A stretch of 64,000 bases of DNA from Temperatibacter sp965603205 (GCA_965603205.1 CBFDCC010000013.1:11382-75381), one strand, 5' to 3'; shown: positions 35,158 to 44,459, counted from the stretch's first letter. Numbers and translations: made by a program. Notes: generated from the sequence alone by a model not told the origin.

Positions 35158-35928
35158 ATGATGACTATACTATCGAAAAAATTTAAAATCATCTTAACAC
35201 TCTGCTGCATAACACTGCTTGGTGCTTGCGCTTCAACACGCACGTCTACAGGCGAGATTAATGACCCCTTGGAAAGTATTAACAGACCAATTTTTGCCTT
35301 TAACTCTGCTATTGATAAAGCCATCCTATCCCCAGCGTCTAAAGTCTACGCTGAGAATGTACCAAAACCAGTTAAAAAGGGCATCCGTAACTTCATAAGG
35401 AATTTACGTGAACCTTGGACCTTTATAAATGATCTGCTGCAATTTAAATTTGAGCGCGCAGGTGCTACTTTCAGCCGCTTTGCCATTAACACCACCTTTG
35501 GTATTGGCGGGCTGTGGAATGTAGCTAAAAAGGCTGGGATCGAGCGTCACAAAGAAGATTTTGGCCAAACATTGGCTACTTGGGGCGTTAAGGGTGGCCC
35601 ATATCTTGTTCTACCAATTTTTGGTCCTAGCACCGTACGCGGCGCAGTGGGGACCGGCGTTGAATTTTTCGCTGAACCTGTTGGGTATTACGCTGATAAA
35701 AAAAACAAAGAGATGTGGAATTATGGCCGTGTCCTCATGGATAAATTCACAACACGTGTAGAATTCCGCGAAGCGTTGGATAATATGTACCGCGAAAAGG
35801 ATACTTATATCTTTGCCCGCACTGCCTATTTGCAATCTCGCGCCTATGACATCCGCGACGGCGCCCCTGCACCTATGTCTGATGAAGATGATATATTTGA
35901 TTTTGAAGATGAGGACGAGGGTCAGTAA
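35158..35928 (+). CDS. mlaA: MlaA/VacJ-family outer-membrane lipoprotein
   Basis: Outer-membrane component of the Mla system that removes misplaced phospholipids from the outer leaflet. About 256 aa with lipobox LGAC (Cys near residue 23) and family marks NDPLESINRPIFAFN, REPWTFINDLLQ, FGIGGLWNVA and GPYLVLPIFGPST. The C-terminal tail is acidic (DEDDIFDFEDEDEG). The other Mla genes are not in the window. The frame begins at a TTG (35149); ATG at 35158 or 35161 is likelier. Confidence 0.94.
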   Translation: MMTILSKKFKIILTLCCITLLGACASTRTSTGEINDPLESINRPIFAFNSAIDKAILSPASKVYAENVPKPVKKGIRNFIRNLREPWTFINDLLQFKFERAGATFSRFAINTTFGIGGLWNVAKKAGIERHKEDFGQTLATWGVKGGPYLVLPIFGPSTVRGAVGTGVEFFAEPVGYYADKKNKEMWNYGRVLMDKFTTRVEFREALDNMYREKDTYIFARTAYLQSRAYDIRDGAPAPMSDEDDIFDFEDEDEGQ

Positions 35929-35960
35929 ATTCTCCTAGGCCGATCATCCCACCACACACC

Positions 35961-36010
35961 GTCATCCCGTGCTCTGCCCATATATTATGGTCAGGTTACG
36001 ACACGGGATC
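35961..36010. repeat. Palindromic intergenic repeat, copy 1
   Basis: GTCATCCCGTG (35961-35971) pairs with CACGGGAT (36002-36009), then CCAG. It belongs to the same group as the copies at 37018 and 37184. The rest of the 35929-36166 gap shows no gene. Confidence 0.7.
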
Positions 36011-36166
36011 CAGAATCCAACAAAGACGCGTAGCGACAAATGCAGTTCAAAAAACCGTTTTATCTATTCAGCAATTACATGTAGGCTTCTCAAAGCTCTC
36101 GCATGACGCTACTGTATTTCATAGTCGTGCGTGTTGCACTTAAATGCTCGTGATGGGAGAGGTGTG

Positions 36167-36967
36167 ATGAAGCTGTGGGCTAAAATAAAAGATCAGAAAA
36201 GTAAGATTATAAAATCCATTATCTATATCGTGGCGATACTGTCATTGGTGAATGTATTGTTTATTGGCCAGCATCTACGCAATGATATGGGCGGGATTGG
36301 CAAAGGAATCGCTGGATATTTTGATTTATCTTTTAGGTCCTTTATGGGGGCTGGATATCAAATAAATCAAGGGTATGGGCCGATTACAGAGCGTATACTG
36401 TTGTTGCCTAAAGAACACTTAAAAACAGCCCCTTTCTATTATCATAGAAATCACCGACAAAAGAGAATACCTCTATATTGTACAGCTGATACTATATTAT
36501 CCGAAGGTGCCAAGTATGGTGATTGTAAAATCACTGGAGGCGGTGGCTTTTACGAATGCATGAACGCGGGGGGATGGTATCGTCCCAATTGTAGGGGGGT
36601 GGTATTACATCCTAGCTTATGGGAAAATAAAATTTTGCGAGAACGCATAAAACAGTCCCTGTTTAAGGCTTGTGATTATTTACCTGATTTGTCCTATATT
36701 CAGAAAAAGGGTGAAGGGATATTGCGTTTTGATCCATTAGCCCGTCCTATTCATAAAAACCAAGTAAAAATATATGTGAACCAAGTCAGTAGTTATTTGC
36801 ATTTTGCCTCATGCGCCAATGGCAAGACAAAAGTTACAGAGTTTAATGTTTTATTAAGTAACTTAGAATATTTGGGCCACGCTGCGATCAACCCTAATCA
36901 CCATAGAAAAATTATTCGAATTACTGCTGATGGCGGTGAAACAATCATTAAAGACTGGAAACAATAA
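36167..36967 (+). CDS. Orphan membrane-anchored protein, unknown
   Basis: Not recognised. 266 aa with one N-terminal membrane segment (about 16-36, IIYIVAILSLVNVLFIG) and a large outer part with six to seven cysteines (YCTADT, GDCKITGG, YECMNAGG, PNCRG, KACDY, ASCANG), which suggests disulfides. Base composition is more AT-rich than neighbours. Start at 36167 chosen for GGGAGAGG before the ATG. It is flanked on both sides by palindromic intergenic repeats, which hints at an inserted segment. No homolog comes to mind. Confidence 0.65.
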   Translation: MKLWAKIKDQKSKIIKSIIYIVAILSLVNVLFIGQHLRNDMGGIGKGIAGYFDLSFRSFMGAGYQINQGYGPITERILLLPKEHLKTAPFYYHRNHRQKRIPLYCTADTILSEGAKYGDCKITGGGGFYECMNAGGWYRPNCRGVVLHPSLWENKILRERIKQSLFKACDYLPDLSYIQKKGEGILRFDPLARPIHKNQVKIYVNQVSSYLHFASCANGKTKVTEFNVLLSNLEYLGHAAINPNHHRKIIRITADGGETIIKDWKQ

Positions 36968-37017
36968 TGAAAGTCGCACAATTAGCCTAGCCTTGCTTCG
37001 TAGGCCTTATTTATATT

Positions 37018-37066
37018 CTGGACCCCGTGTCGTAACCTGCACTTTGTGCAGAGCACGGGGTGACGG
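37018..37066. repeat. Palindromic intergenic repeat, copy 2
   Basis: ACCCCGTG (37022-37029) pairs with CACGGGGT (37054-37061), and an inner CTGCAC/GTGCAG stem lies at 37037-37051. Flanks CTGG and GACG match the other copies. A degenerate copy on the opposite strand follows near 37094-37117. Confidence 0.75.
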
Positions 37067-37183
37067 AGGGGAAAGGCTACCCCTCCCATTTCGTCACCCC
37101 ACACTTGAAGCAGGGCCTATTGAAAGCCAAGTGTTTCAGCATTGTGTTTAATTTAGAAGCCTAGGCGTGGATACGACTGCATA

Positions 37184-37211
37184 CTGGACCCCGCATCAAG
37201 TGCGGGATGAC
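37184..37211. repeat. Palindromic intergenic repeat, copy 3
   Basis: CTGGACC, then CCCGCA-TCAAG-TGCGGG (37190-37206), then ATGAC. This is the common alphaproteobacterial intergenic palindrome, placed just after the stop of the enoyl-CoA hydratase gene where it may also act in termination. Confidence 0.8.
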
Positions 37212-37235
37212 TATAGGTAGGACAATGTATAGAAT

Positions 37236-38006
37236 CTAACCAAACTTTGACCAGTCTGGCTTTCGCTTTTCCATGAAAGCAGACAACGCTTCTTTACACT
37301 CATCTGAATTAAGCGCCTCGGCAAAGGCGGTAGATTCTTTTATTACATACTCACGCAGCTGTGCAACATCGCCTCTCAGCAAACGCTTTGACGCTCTTAT
37401 TGATGCCGGTGGCTTTGACAGATATATCTCAGCTTTTGCTCTAGCTGCCGCTTCTAATGCGTCAGGCTCGACGACTGTGGTTGCGATACCAAAGTGATGT
37501 GCCTCAGTGCCATTAAGCGCGCGCCCCTCTAGAATTAGCTCAGCCGCGACAGTATGACCAAGCCTTGCTGGCAAGATCATTGACGAGCCAAATTCAGGTA
37601 CAAGCGCAAGGTTAGTGAAAGGCATTTGCAGATGAGCACGCTCAGTCGCAATCACATGATCGCAGTGGAGCAACATCGTCACACCAATACCAATGGCAAA
37701 ACCATCAACCGCCGCAACGATAGGAAAGCTAGCCTTCACCATCGCCATCATAAAACGAGATACGGGTGCTTCCTCACCCACAGCAGGGTTTTGCAGAAAA
37801 TCAGCGAGATCATTACCAGCCGTAAATACGCCGCCCACACCACAAATTATCACCGATCTAATTGCAGTATTGGCTTCAGCCGCCTCTAACGCGTCAGCCA
37901 TATCAGCGTACATAGCAGCCGTTATGGCATTCTTCTTTTCCACACGGTTCATGCGAATAGTGATGATATTATTTTCAGTACTAACAACGATATCTGACAT
38001 TTTCAT
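37236..38006 (-). CDS. Enoyl-CoA hydratase/isomerase family protein
   Basis: Crotonase-fold protein, 256 aa, acting on acyl-CoA thioesters, probably in fatty-acid or related oxidation. Seen: RVEKKNAITAAMYADM, the oxyanion-hole segments CGVGGVFTAGNDLADF and AVDGFAIGIGVTMLLHCDHV. The second oxyanion region carries G in place of the catalytic Glu used by hydratases, so isomerase or other activity is possible. 120 bp downstream of ettA, beyond its terminator; a 16-bp palindrome lies upstream. Confidence 0.9.
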   Translation of the reverse strand: MKMSDIVVSTENNIITIRMNRVEKKNAITAAMYADMADALEAAEANTAIRSVIICGVGGVFTAGNDLADFLQNPAVGEEAPVSRFMMAMVKASFPIVAAVDGFAIGIGVTMLLHCDHVIATERAHLQMPFTNLALVPEFGSSMILPARLGHTVAAELILEGRALNGTEAHHFGIATTVVEPDALEAAARAKAEIYLSKPPASIRASKRLLRGDVAQLREYVIKESTAFAEALNSDECKEALSAFMEKRKPDWSKFG

Positions 38007-38045
38007 TCCTTAGTTAAAATCTTAGTCACGATTTCATAAATTAAC

Positions 38046-38061
38046 TAGACTTACAAGTCTA
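38046..38061. promoter_or_regulatory. Perfect 16-bp palindrome upstream of the enoyl-CoA hydratase gene
   Basis: TAGACTT (38046-38052), AC, AAGTCTA (38055-38061), 40 bp before the start at 38006. It may be an operator; the regulator is unknown. Confidence 0.4.
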
Positions 38062-38076
38062 ATATAGAAAGGGCAT

Positions 38077-38110
38077 AAAAAAGGCGACCACAGAAGGGCC
38101 GCCTTTTAAA
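38077..38110 (-). terminator. Terminator of ettA
   Basis: AAAAGGCG (38079-38086) pairs with CGCCTTTT (38100-38107); on the minus strand the stem ends in TTTTTT. Confidence 0.88.
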
Positions 38111-38126
38111 ATATTGCTGATGAATT

Positions 38127-39797
38127 TTAACGCGCAAACTTACGGAATTTAATCCGATGCGGCTGATCTGCGTCAGTACCAAGACGACGCTTTTTATCTT
38201 CTTCATAATCGTCGAAGTTACCTTCAAACCACTCAACATGACTATCACCCTCAAAGGCTAAGATATGCGTTGCAATACGGTTAAGGAAGAAGCGATCGTG
38301 CGAAATAACAACAGCACAACCAGCGTAATTTTCTAACGCCTCTTCAAGCGCGCCAAGTGTTTCAACGTCTAGATCGTTTGTTGGCTCATCGAGTAGCAGT
38401 ACGTTGCCGCCTTCCTTGAGCATCTTAGCAAGGTGAACACGGTTACGTTCACCACCAGATAATATACCAACTTTCTTCTGCTGATCACCTTTGCGGAAGT
38501 TAAAAGACCCCACATAAGCGCGCGTATTAATCTCGGTTTTACCAAAATAGAAGATGTCATGACCGCCAGAAATTTCTTCCCAAACGTTTTTGCTGCCATC
38601 AAGTGCGTCACGGCTTTGGTTTACATAACCAAGCTTAACAGTCTCACCGATGGTTACAGTACCTTTGTCTGGCTGCTCTTCGCCCGTAATCAGTTTAAAT
38701 AGCGTAGTTTTACCTGCGCCGTTTGGACCAATAACACCAACGATACCCCCAGGAGGCAAGCTAAAGGTCAGATTATCAAATAGTAGTTTATCACCAAAAG
38801 CTTTGGTTACATTCTCAATCTCAATCACTTTACCGCCAAGGCGCTCAGGTGTTCTAATTTTGATCTGCGCAGTACCCGCAATTGCCTTCTCATTGGCTTC
38901 CACCAATTCGTCAAAGGCCTTAATACGGGCTTTTGATTTTGCTTGGCGTGCTTTTGGTGACTGTTTGATCCACTCTAGCTCGCGGTTAATAGCTTTCTCG
39001 CGAGACTTATCAGAGCGCTCTTCCTTAGCCATACGCTTAGATTTCATCTCTAACCACTGACTGTAGTTGCCTTCAAACGGAATAGATTTTCCACGATCAA
39101 GCTCAAGTACCCAATTCACAACATTATCAAGGAAATAACGATCGTGCGTTACAAGGATCACACAGCCTTTGTAATTCTGCAGGAAGCGCTCTAACCACGC
39201 TACTGTTTCAGCATCAAGGTGGTTGGTCGGCTCATCGAGAAGCAGTAGGTCTGGCTTATCAAGAAGTAGCTTACAAAGTGCCACACGACGCTTCTCACCA
39301 CCTGAAAGCTGAGAAACAGCCCAATCAGATGGAGGGCAACCAAGCGCATCCATAGCAACCTCTGCTTGACCCTCTAGGTCCCAAGCATCCATCGCGTCCA
39401 CTTGCTCTTGCAATTCGCCCATTTTATTGAGCAGGTCCATATTATCAGGATCCATGCCATAATCCATAGCCACCTGATTAAACTCGTCAACTACAGCCTT
39501 AGCATCAGCAAGGCCCAGCATAACGTTACCAACAACATCTAAGCTGTCGTCTAGCACTGGCTCCTGCGGCAAATAGCCAACCTTAGCGCCCTTGGCCGCC
39601 CAACATTCGCCGCCATGATCCTTATCCATACCCGCCATAATGCGCATAAGGGATGATTTACCAGAACCGTTAACACCGATAACCGCGATCTTTGCATCGG
39701 GCAAGAAATTCAGCGTGATATTATCTAAAACCGTTTTACCACCTGGGTAAGCTTTAGTCATATTTTGCATCTGATACACAAATTCAAATGAAGCCAT
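38127..39797 (-). CDS. ettA: Energy-dependent translational throttle protein EttA (ABC-F)
   Basis: ABC-F ATPase that binds the ribosome E site and gates translation with the ATP/ADP ratio. 556 aa, the family length. Two ATP-binding domains: Walker A GVNGSGKSS and GPNGAGKTT, signatures LSGGEKRRVALC and LSGGERNRVHLA, Walker B LLLLDEPTNHLD and VLLLDEPTNDLD. The linker between them (about 240-310) is rich in Arg/Lys. No membrane segment. Single-gene unit with its own terminator. Confidence 0.96.
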   Translation of the reverse strand: MASFEFVYQMQNMTKAYPGGKTVLDNITLNFLPDAKIAVIGVNGSGKSSLMRIMAGMDKDHGGECWAAKGAKVGYLPQEPVLDDSLDVVGNVMLGLADAKAVVDEFNQVAMDYGMDPDNMDLLNKMGELQEQVDAMDAWDLEGQAEVAMDALGCPPSDWAVSQLSGGEKRRVALCKLLLDKPDLLLLDEPTNHLDAETVAWLERFLQNYKGCVILVTHDRYFLDNVVNWVLELDRGKSIPFEGNYSQWLEMKSKRMAKEERSDKSREKAINRELEWIKQSPKARQAKSKARIKAFDELVEANEKAIAGTAQIKIRTPERLGGKVIEIENVTKAFGDKLLFDNLTFSLPPGGIVGVIGPNGAGKTTLFKLITGEEQPDKGTVTIGETVKLGYVNQSRDALDGSKNVWEEISGGHDIFYFGKTEINTRAYVGSFNFRKGDQQKKVGILSGGERNRVHLAKMLKEGGNVLLLDEPTNDLDVETLGALEEALENYAGCAVVISHDRFFLNRIATHILAFEGDSHVEWFEGNFDDYEEDKKRRLGTDADQPHRIKFRKFAR

Positions 39798-39943
39798 TTG
39801 ATGTTATCCTTCTATAAGTCAGAAATACGTTTGCCCTCTGTTAACGAAAATCAGCAGAACCCTCAAGCTTAATCAGTCATTTAGGGTAAACTAAATGGAT
39901 TTATGAGCCTCACATCAACTTTTGTGCATAATCGGTCGGTAAT

Positions 39944-40615
39944 TTAAGCTTTAGCTTGTTCTGCCTTCATCGCCATAATAGCCTTAAGAGAGGCTTGCAT
40001 CCGTGCATGTGACTGGATAACCACATCACTATCCTTGGCGTTATTCCACCATGCATTTAATTTGGGACGATCGCCAAGCACAGAGATGCCAAATTTATCG
40101 CAGCATAAGTTAGCAGAAAACATCATTGGGATCATAGCACAGTCAGCAACCGACCAGTCATCACCAGAGGCACGCAAACTATCACTCATGAAATGATCTA
40201 AATTATCAAGTGCTATCGGCAAAGATACTTTGCTTTCTTCAACAGCCTTTTCATCTATGTTGCCCCACGCGGAAGCCATCAATAAAGGCCAAAGTGCGCG
40301 AAACACATGTACATCAACGATGCGAGCAATTAGTTTTTCATGCGCCGCCTTGTCTGGATCATCACTGACCATCGCAGGCCCATCAAACTTAGCGTCTAAA
40401 TATTCGGCGATAATCTGACCTTCGGGTAAAATCGTACCATCGTCTGTTTCTAAATAAGGGATATGACCTAGCGGATTCACGGCCAAATGGGCCGGAGAGC
40501 GCAAGCCACCTTCTGGCATACCGCCTGTTTCCACTTTATCTACAGCCTCCTTTAGAGATAACAGGATTATATTACGCTCATAATATGGCGACAAGGAAAC
40601 ACCGAATAATTTCAT
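39944..40615 (-). CDS. Glutathione S-transferase family protein
   Basis: 223 aa. N-terminal thioredoxin fold (MKLFGVSLSPYYERNIILL, NPLGHIPYLETDDGTILPEG with the cis-Pro) and C-terminal helical domain with WSVADCAMIPMM. Substrate unknown. 12 bp after the lysE-type gene and probably in one operon with it and the NSS transporter. Confidence 0.9.
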   Translation of the reverse strand: MKLFGVSLSPYYERNIILLSLKEAVDKVETGGMPEGGLRSPAHLAVNPLGHIPYLETDDGTILPEGQIIAEYLDAKFDGPAMVSDDPDKAAHEKLIARIVDVHVFRALWPLLMASAWGNIDEKAVEESKVSLPIALDNLDHFMSDSLRASGDDWSVADCAMIPMMFSANLCCDKFGISVLGDRPKLNAWWNNAKDSDVVIQSHARMQASLKAIMAMKAEQAKA

Positions 40616-40627
40616 TTTTTAGCTCCG

Positions 40628-41269
40628 TTATAATTGTTGAAGTTGATGATATATCAACGCACTGGCAATGAGTATCATCACCACCGCTATTACACTATCT
40701 AAAATGCGCCAGGTACTCTTCACTTTAAAGAGAGGCGCAGCTTTTTTTGCTGAATAGCCAAGACCATAAAACCATATGATGGAGGCAGTGATAGCCCCCA
40801 TAAAATACATGAGCCGCGCCTCATCACTATCATATTTAATAGATACGCCACCAATCATCACCAATGTATCTAAATATACATGAGGATTTAACCACGTGAA
40901 AGCCATAGCGTGTAAAATCGCTTTATAGCGCCCACCACCAGCCGCATCCCCCGCCGATCCATCGATCATCGCTTGATCTAATACTTTAGGGTTAATAGCT
41001 GAGCGGATACAGGCATACGCAAACCACAATAAAAAAGCAGCCCCACCCCAGCCCAAAATGCTCGACAATATAAAACTATCAGCAACTAATTTACCAACAC
41101 CCATCACGCCTAAAGCTATAAGTGCAATATCAGATAGCGCACAAGTAGTGGCTATAGCAAAGACATGATTGCCCCGAATGCCTTGGCGTAACACATAAGC
41201 ATTTTGCGGCCCTATCGCCACCAACAAGCCAAGACCAATGACTAGCCCTTCTAAATATACTTGAACCAT
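40628..41269 (-). CDS. LysE/ArgO-family amino acid exporter
   Basis: 213 aa with about six membrane segments. Family start GLVIGLGLLVAIGPQNAYVLRQGI with the conserved GPQN, and FTWLNPHVYLDT later on, are characteristic of arginine/lysine exporters. Middle gene of a likely three-gene unit NSS - LysE - GST (gaps of 24 and 12 bp). Confidence 0.92.
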   Translation of the reverse strand: MVQVYLEGLVIGLGLLVAIGPQNAYVLRQGIRGNHVFAIATTCALSDIALIALGVMGVGKLVADSFILSSILGWGGAAFLLWFAYACIRSAINPKVLDQAMIDGSAGDAAGGGRYKAILHAMAFTWLNPHVYLDTLVMIGGVSIKYDSDEARLMYFMGAITASIIWFYGLGYSAKKAAPLFKVKSTWRILDSVIAVVMILIASALIYHQLQQL

Positions 41270-41293
41270 GATTAAAACCTTCTACTCGTCACT

Positions 41294-42673
41294 CTAATGA
41301 CCAAACCAAGCTGTTGAGATCAACGCAATAATGGCCACAGGCACAACGTAGCGCCATATGATCATTAACCTAGATATAAAGGCGGGACTACTGCCCTTTA
41401 GGGCTGTATTAATCATGTCGGACTTTAATCCCCATCCGACCATCAGCACAAATGCAAGGCCGCCAACAGGTAAAATAATATTATTGATCCCTTCGCGGAT
41501 TAGATCAAAAAAGGTCATACCGTCTAAGGATGGAAATATATCTGCAAGCGGATATAGATCAGCCATAGGGCCAAAGCTAAGGATCGTGAACATGGATAAA
41601 ATCATCGTAATCACACCAACAATAATTGAGGACAGTACTCTATTACGACCAGCCTCTTCAAAACGAGCCACGGCCGATGAAATCATTGATATTGATGATG
41701 TAAGGGCAGCAAATGTTAGCAATAAGAAAAACAACACTGCCATAAACATACCACCAGGTAATTTGGCAAATAATATGGGTAATGTAACAAAGACTAGACC
41801 CGGACCAGCTGCTGGATCAACACCTTCGCTAAACACCAGCGGGAAAATAGCCAGCCCTGCCAATAGGGCTATAGATAGATCAAGGAGAACAATCCACAGC
41901 GCAGCGCGGGCTATATTCACATCTTCGCCCATATAGGCCGCATACATCATTAATCCACCCACACCGACGGATAGGGTGAAAAAAGCCTGTCCAACGGCCT
42001 CCATAATAACGTTCATATCAATATGAGCATCACTAAAACCAAATAAGAAATCAACAGCTGCGGCCATATCACCGTATATGCCTGCATATCCAACAAGTAC
42101 GAGTAGTAATACAAACAGCATTGGCATCAAAAGCTTGCCCGCGCGCTCTAACCCCACACGGATATCAAAGGCAACGATCACACTGGTAATGGCGATGAAA
42201 GCTAATGTCCAATAAATAGGCCCATAGAATGAGGCTTTAAAGCTACCATCCATGCCATAAACTTGATTAGCCGAAAACCCTGCAAACTGCCCCTCAAAGG
42301 CAAACCACCCATAAGCCATAGCTTGCCCCGCGATCACACCGTAAAAGCTAAGCACAAAAACATTGGCAATCGTGCCCATCCAACCAAAGAAGGACCATGG
42401 AATTTTGCTACCCACGGCTTTTTGCAAGCGTTTCAGCGTTGTTGGTGGGCTACCACGCCCTAGTCTACCTAAGGTCAGCTCAGCCATCAAAGCAGGCGCT
42501 GCAATAAGCGCCAAGGCAATTATATAGACCAAAACAAATCCACCACCGCCATTTTTACCTGCCACATAGGGAAAGGCCCAAATATTACCAAGTCCCACCG
42601 CAGAGCCTGCAGCAACTAGGATAAAAGCCAAACGGCTGGTAAAGGTCGGCATAGGTTTATTCACAGGCAACAT
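41294..42673 (-). CDS. Sodium-dependent transporter, NSS family
   Basis: 459 aa neurotransmitter:sodium symporter family transporter with about 11 membrane segments, taking up amino acids or related compounds with Na+. First segment SRLAFILVAAGSAVGLGNIW and NGGGGFVLVYI are the conserved sodium and substrate-binding part. Divergent from the alanine/glycine symporter at 42817. Confidence 0.93.
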   Translation of the reverse strand: MLPVNKPMPTFTSRLAFILVAAGSAVGLGNIWAFPYVAGKNGGGGFVLVYIIALALIAAPALMAELTLGRLGRGSPPTTLKRLQKAVGSKIPWSFFGWMGTIANVFVLSFYGVIAGQAMAYGWFAFEGQFAGFSANQVYGMDGSFKASFYGPIYWTLAFIAITSVIVAFDIRVGLERAGKLLMPMLFVLLLVLVGYAGIYGDMAAAVDFLFGFSDAHIDMNVIMEAVGQAFFTLSVGVGGLMMYAAYMGEDVNIARAALWIVLLDLSIALLAGLAIFPLVFSEGVDPAAGPGLVFVTLPILFAKLPGGMFMAVLFFLLLTFAALTSSISMISSAVARFEEAGRNRVLSSIIVGVITMILSMFTILSFGPMADLYPLADIFPSLDGMTFFDLIREGINNIILPVGGLAFVLMVGWGLKSDMINTALKGSSPAFISRLMIIWRYVVPVAIIALISTAWFGH

Positions 42674-42816
42674 CCATCATATTAAGTTGTTTAAATATAT
42701 CTTAGCCTTGCATATAAATTAACCCATTATCAAGTTCGATTATATTTTCCTTTGTCATTTTATAAATGTCGCCTAGTCTTCGATGAAATTATAAATTCTA
42801 CAGGGGTGGGCACATC

Positions 42817-44334
42817 ATGAACCGACTAAATTTCGGTCAAAAAATCATCAGCGCTTTTATTTTAGCGATGCTAACAACCGCGCCAACATTGGCCGCAGAT
42901 AGAGGCATTTTTATTGAGACGCTAAAAGACGCCATCAATGAATTAAATACCCTTGTATTTGCCCAAATTACTATTGGCGACATTTCAGTCAATTGGATCG
43001 TCGTCGCCTTAATGTTGCCCATGGTATTTCTGACTTTCTATTTCGCCTTCATCAATCTACGTAGTTTTAAGATTGCATGGAAAGTGGGACGTGGTGATTA
43101 TTATGACGCCAAAGCACCAGGTGAAGTAACGCAGTTACAAGCACTCTCAACGGCCCTATCTGGCACTGTAGGTCTAGGTAATATCACTGGAGTGGCTATG
43201 GCAATTTATCTAGGCGGCCCCGGCGCTACATTCTGGATGATCCTCATTGGTCTATTTGCCATGAGCCTCAAATTTGCAGAATCCACCTTGGGCGTTAAAT
43301 ACAGAACAATCCACGAAGATGGCACCGTATCAGGTGGCCCGATGTATTACCTAGAGGCCGGACTGGCAGGTCGCGGCTCAAGCATGGCTAAATTTGGTAA
43401 AATACTAGCTTGGACATACGGATTACTGGCCATCATGGGACTACTTCAAATAGCCCAAGTTAATCAATCTTATAATTTAATTAACTATGTAGCGGGTTTT
43501 GAAGGCACAACACCAGCTTGGATATATGGTATTCTACTGGCTATACTTACAGCCTTCACCATCGTTGGCGGCATTAAGTCTATTGCAGGCGTAACGGAAA
43601 AATTAGTGCCTATCATGTGCGGACTTTATATTGTTGCCGCGCTGTTTATCATCTTAGGTCATATCACAGAAGTACCGGCGGCACTTACCACTATTATCAC
43701 AGGTGCTTTCACACCTGACGGCGTTCTAGGCGGTGCGGTTGGTGTGTTAATCATCGGCATGAAACGTGCTGTCTATTCGACAGAGGCTGGGCTTGGGTCA
43801 TCCACAATGGCCCACGCTGCGGCCAAGACTAATGAGCCTGTATCTGAAGGCATGGTTGCCCTAATGGAGCCATTCATTGATACCGTTGTCGTCTCAACCA
43901 TGACGGCGCTTGTGATTGTTATTACAGGTGCTTATATGATGGAAGGTGACAGCGTTAATGCTATTCAAATGACTGCCGTCGCTTTTGGTAGTAAAATAAG
44001 TTGGTTTCCGTATGTACTGGCTATCGCTGGTATTTTATTTGCCTTTTCCACTATCATTAGCTGGGGCTATTACAGTAGTAAAATTTGGGGTTTTGTCTTT
44101 GGTCGCACCCGCAGATCAACGTTTATCTTTCAAGTTATATTCTGTGTTGCCATTATTCCTGGCGCTGTTTTCAGCCCCAAAGAAGTATTCGATCTAATGG
44201 ACGCCCTATTCTTCCTGATGGCAATGCCAAATATCATCGGCATCTTCATTATGGCACCAGAGCTTAAACGCGATTTAAAGAGCTATTTGGCTAGACTTAA
44301 GTCTGGTGAAATAAAGGAAACAACAAAAGCGTAG
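42817..44334 (+). CDS. Alanine/glycine:cation symporter (AGCS) family protein
   Basis: 505 aa Na+- or H+-coupled amino acid symporter. A hydrophobic N-terminus (about 10-26, ending APTLAAD) may be a signal-like first segment. Family marks: QALSTALSGTVGLGNITGVA, GGPGATFWM, FAESTLGVKYR, SGGPMYYLEAG and AVYSTEAGLGSSTMAHAAA. About ten further membrane segments. Hairpin terminator at 44381-44403. Confidence 0.94.
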   Translation: MNRLNFGQKIISAFILAMLTTAPTLAADRGIFIETLKDAINELNTLVFAQITIGDISVNWIVVALMLPMVFLTFYFAFINLRSFKIAWKVGRGDYYDAKAPGEVTQLQALSTALSGTVGLGNITGVAMAIYLGGPGATFWMILIGLFAMSLKFAESTLGVKYRTIHEDGTVSGGPMYYLEAGLAGRGSSMAKFGKILAWTYGLLAIMGLLQIAQVNQSYNLINYVAGFEGTTPAWIYGILLAILTAFTIVGGIKSIAGVTEKLVPIMCGLYIVAALFIILGHITEVPAALTTIITGAFTPDGVLGGAVGVLIIGMKRAVYSTEAGLGSSTMAHAAAKTNEPVSEGMVALMEPFIDTVVVSTMTALVIVITGAYMMEGDSVNAIQMTAVAFGSKISWFPYVLAIAGILFAFSTIISWGYYSSKIWGFVFGRTRRSTFIFQVIFCVAIIPGAVFSPKEVFDLMDALFFLMAMPNIIGIFIMAPELKRDLKSYLARLKSGEIKETTKA

Positions 44335-44380
44335 ATTACATACTATCCCTTTCATATACCGATTCGTTTCAAAAATGCCA

Positions 44381-44403
44381 TAAGGACAGCATCTCTGTCC
44401 TTA
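44381..44403 (+). terminator. Hairpin downstream of the AGCS gene
   Basis: A perfect 9-bp stem TAAGGACAG / CTGTCCTTA around CATCT, followed by CAAGATTTTATT. The T-run is weak. Confidence 0.65.
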
Positions 44404-44444
44404 CAAGATTTTATTAAAATTAGTCAGATAGTTACGCCTTAGTT

Positions 44445-44459
44445 TTAACCATGAGTTAA
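44445..44459 (+). promoter_or_regulatory. CtrA-type site TTAA-N7-TTAA upstream of PAS_5 gene
   Basis: TTAA (44445-44448), CCATGAG, TTAA (44456-44459), giving TTAACCATGAGTTAAG, a near-ideal CtrA box 74 bp before the start of the PAS_5 gene. Confidence 0.55.

Noticed and set aside
36968..37235. tRNA-like or small RNA gene in the hairpin-rich gap
   Set aside because: The stems match the palindromic repeat family; no cloverleaf, no T-loop sequence and no CCA-adjacent acceptor pairing can be made.
37273..38013. Three overlapping plus-strand frames opposite the enoyl-CoA hydratase gene
   Set aside because: Low-complexity Ala/Ser-rich shadows of the real minus-strand gene.
41358..41936. 192-codon plus-strand frame opposite the NSS transporter
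   Set aside because: The minus-strand gene has clear family motifs throughout; the plus frame has no membrane or domain pattern and no ribosome binding site.
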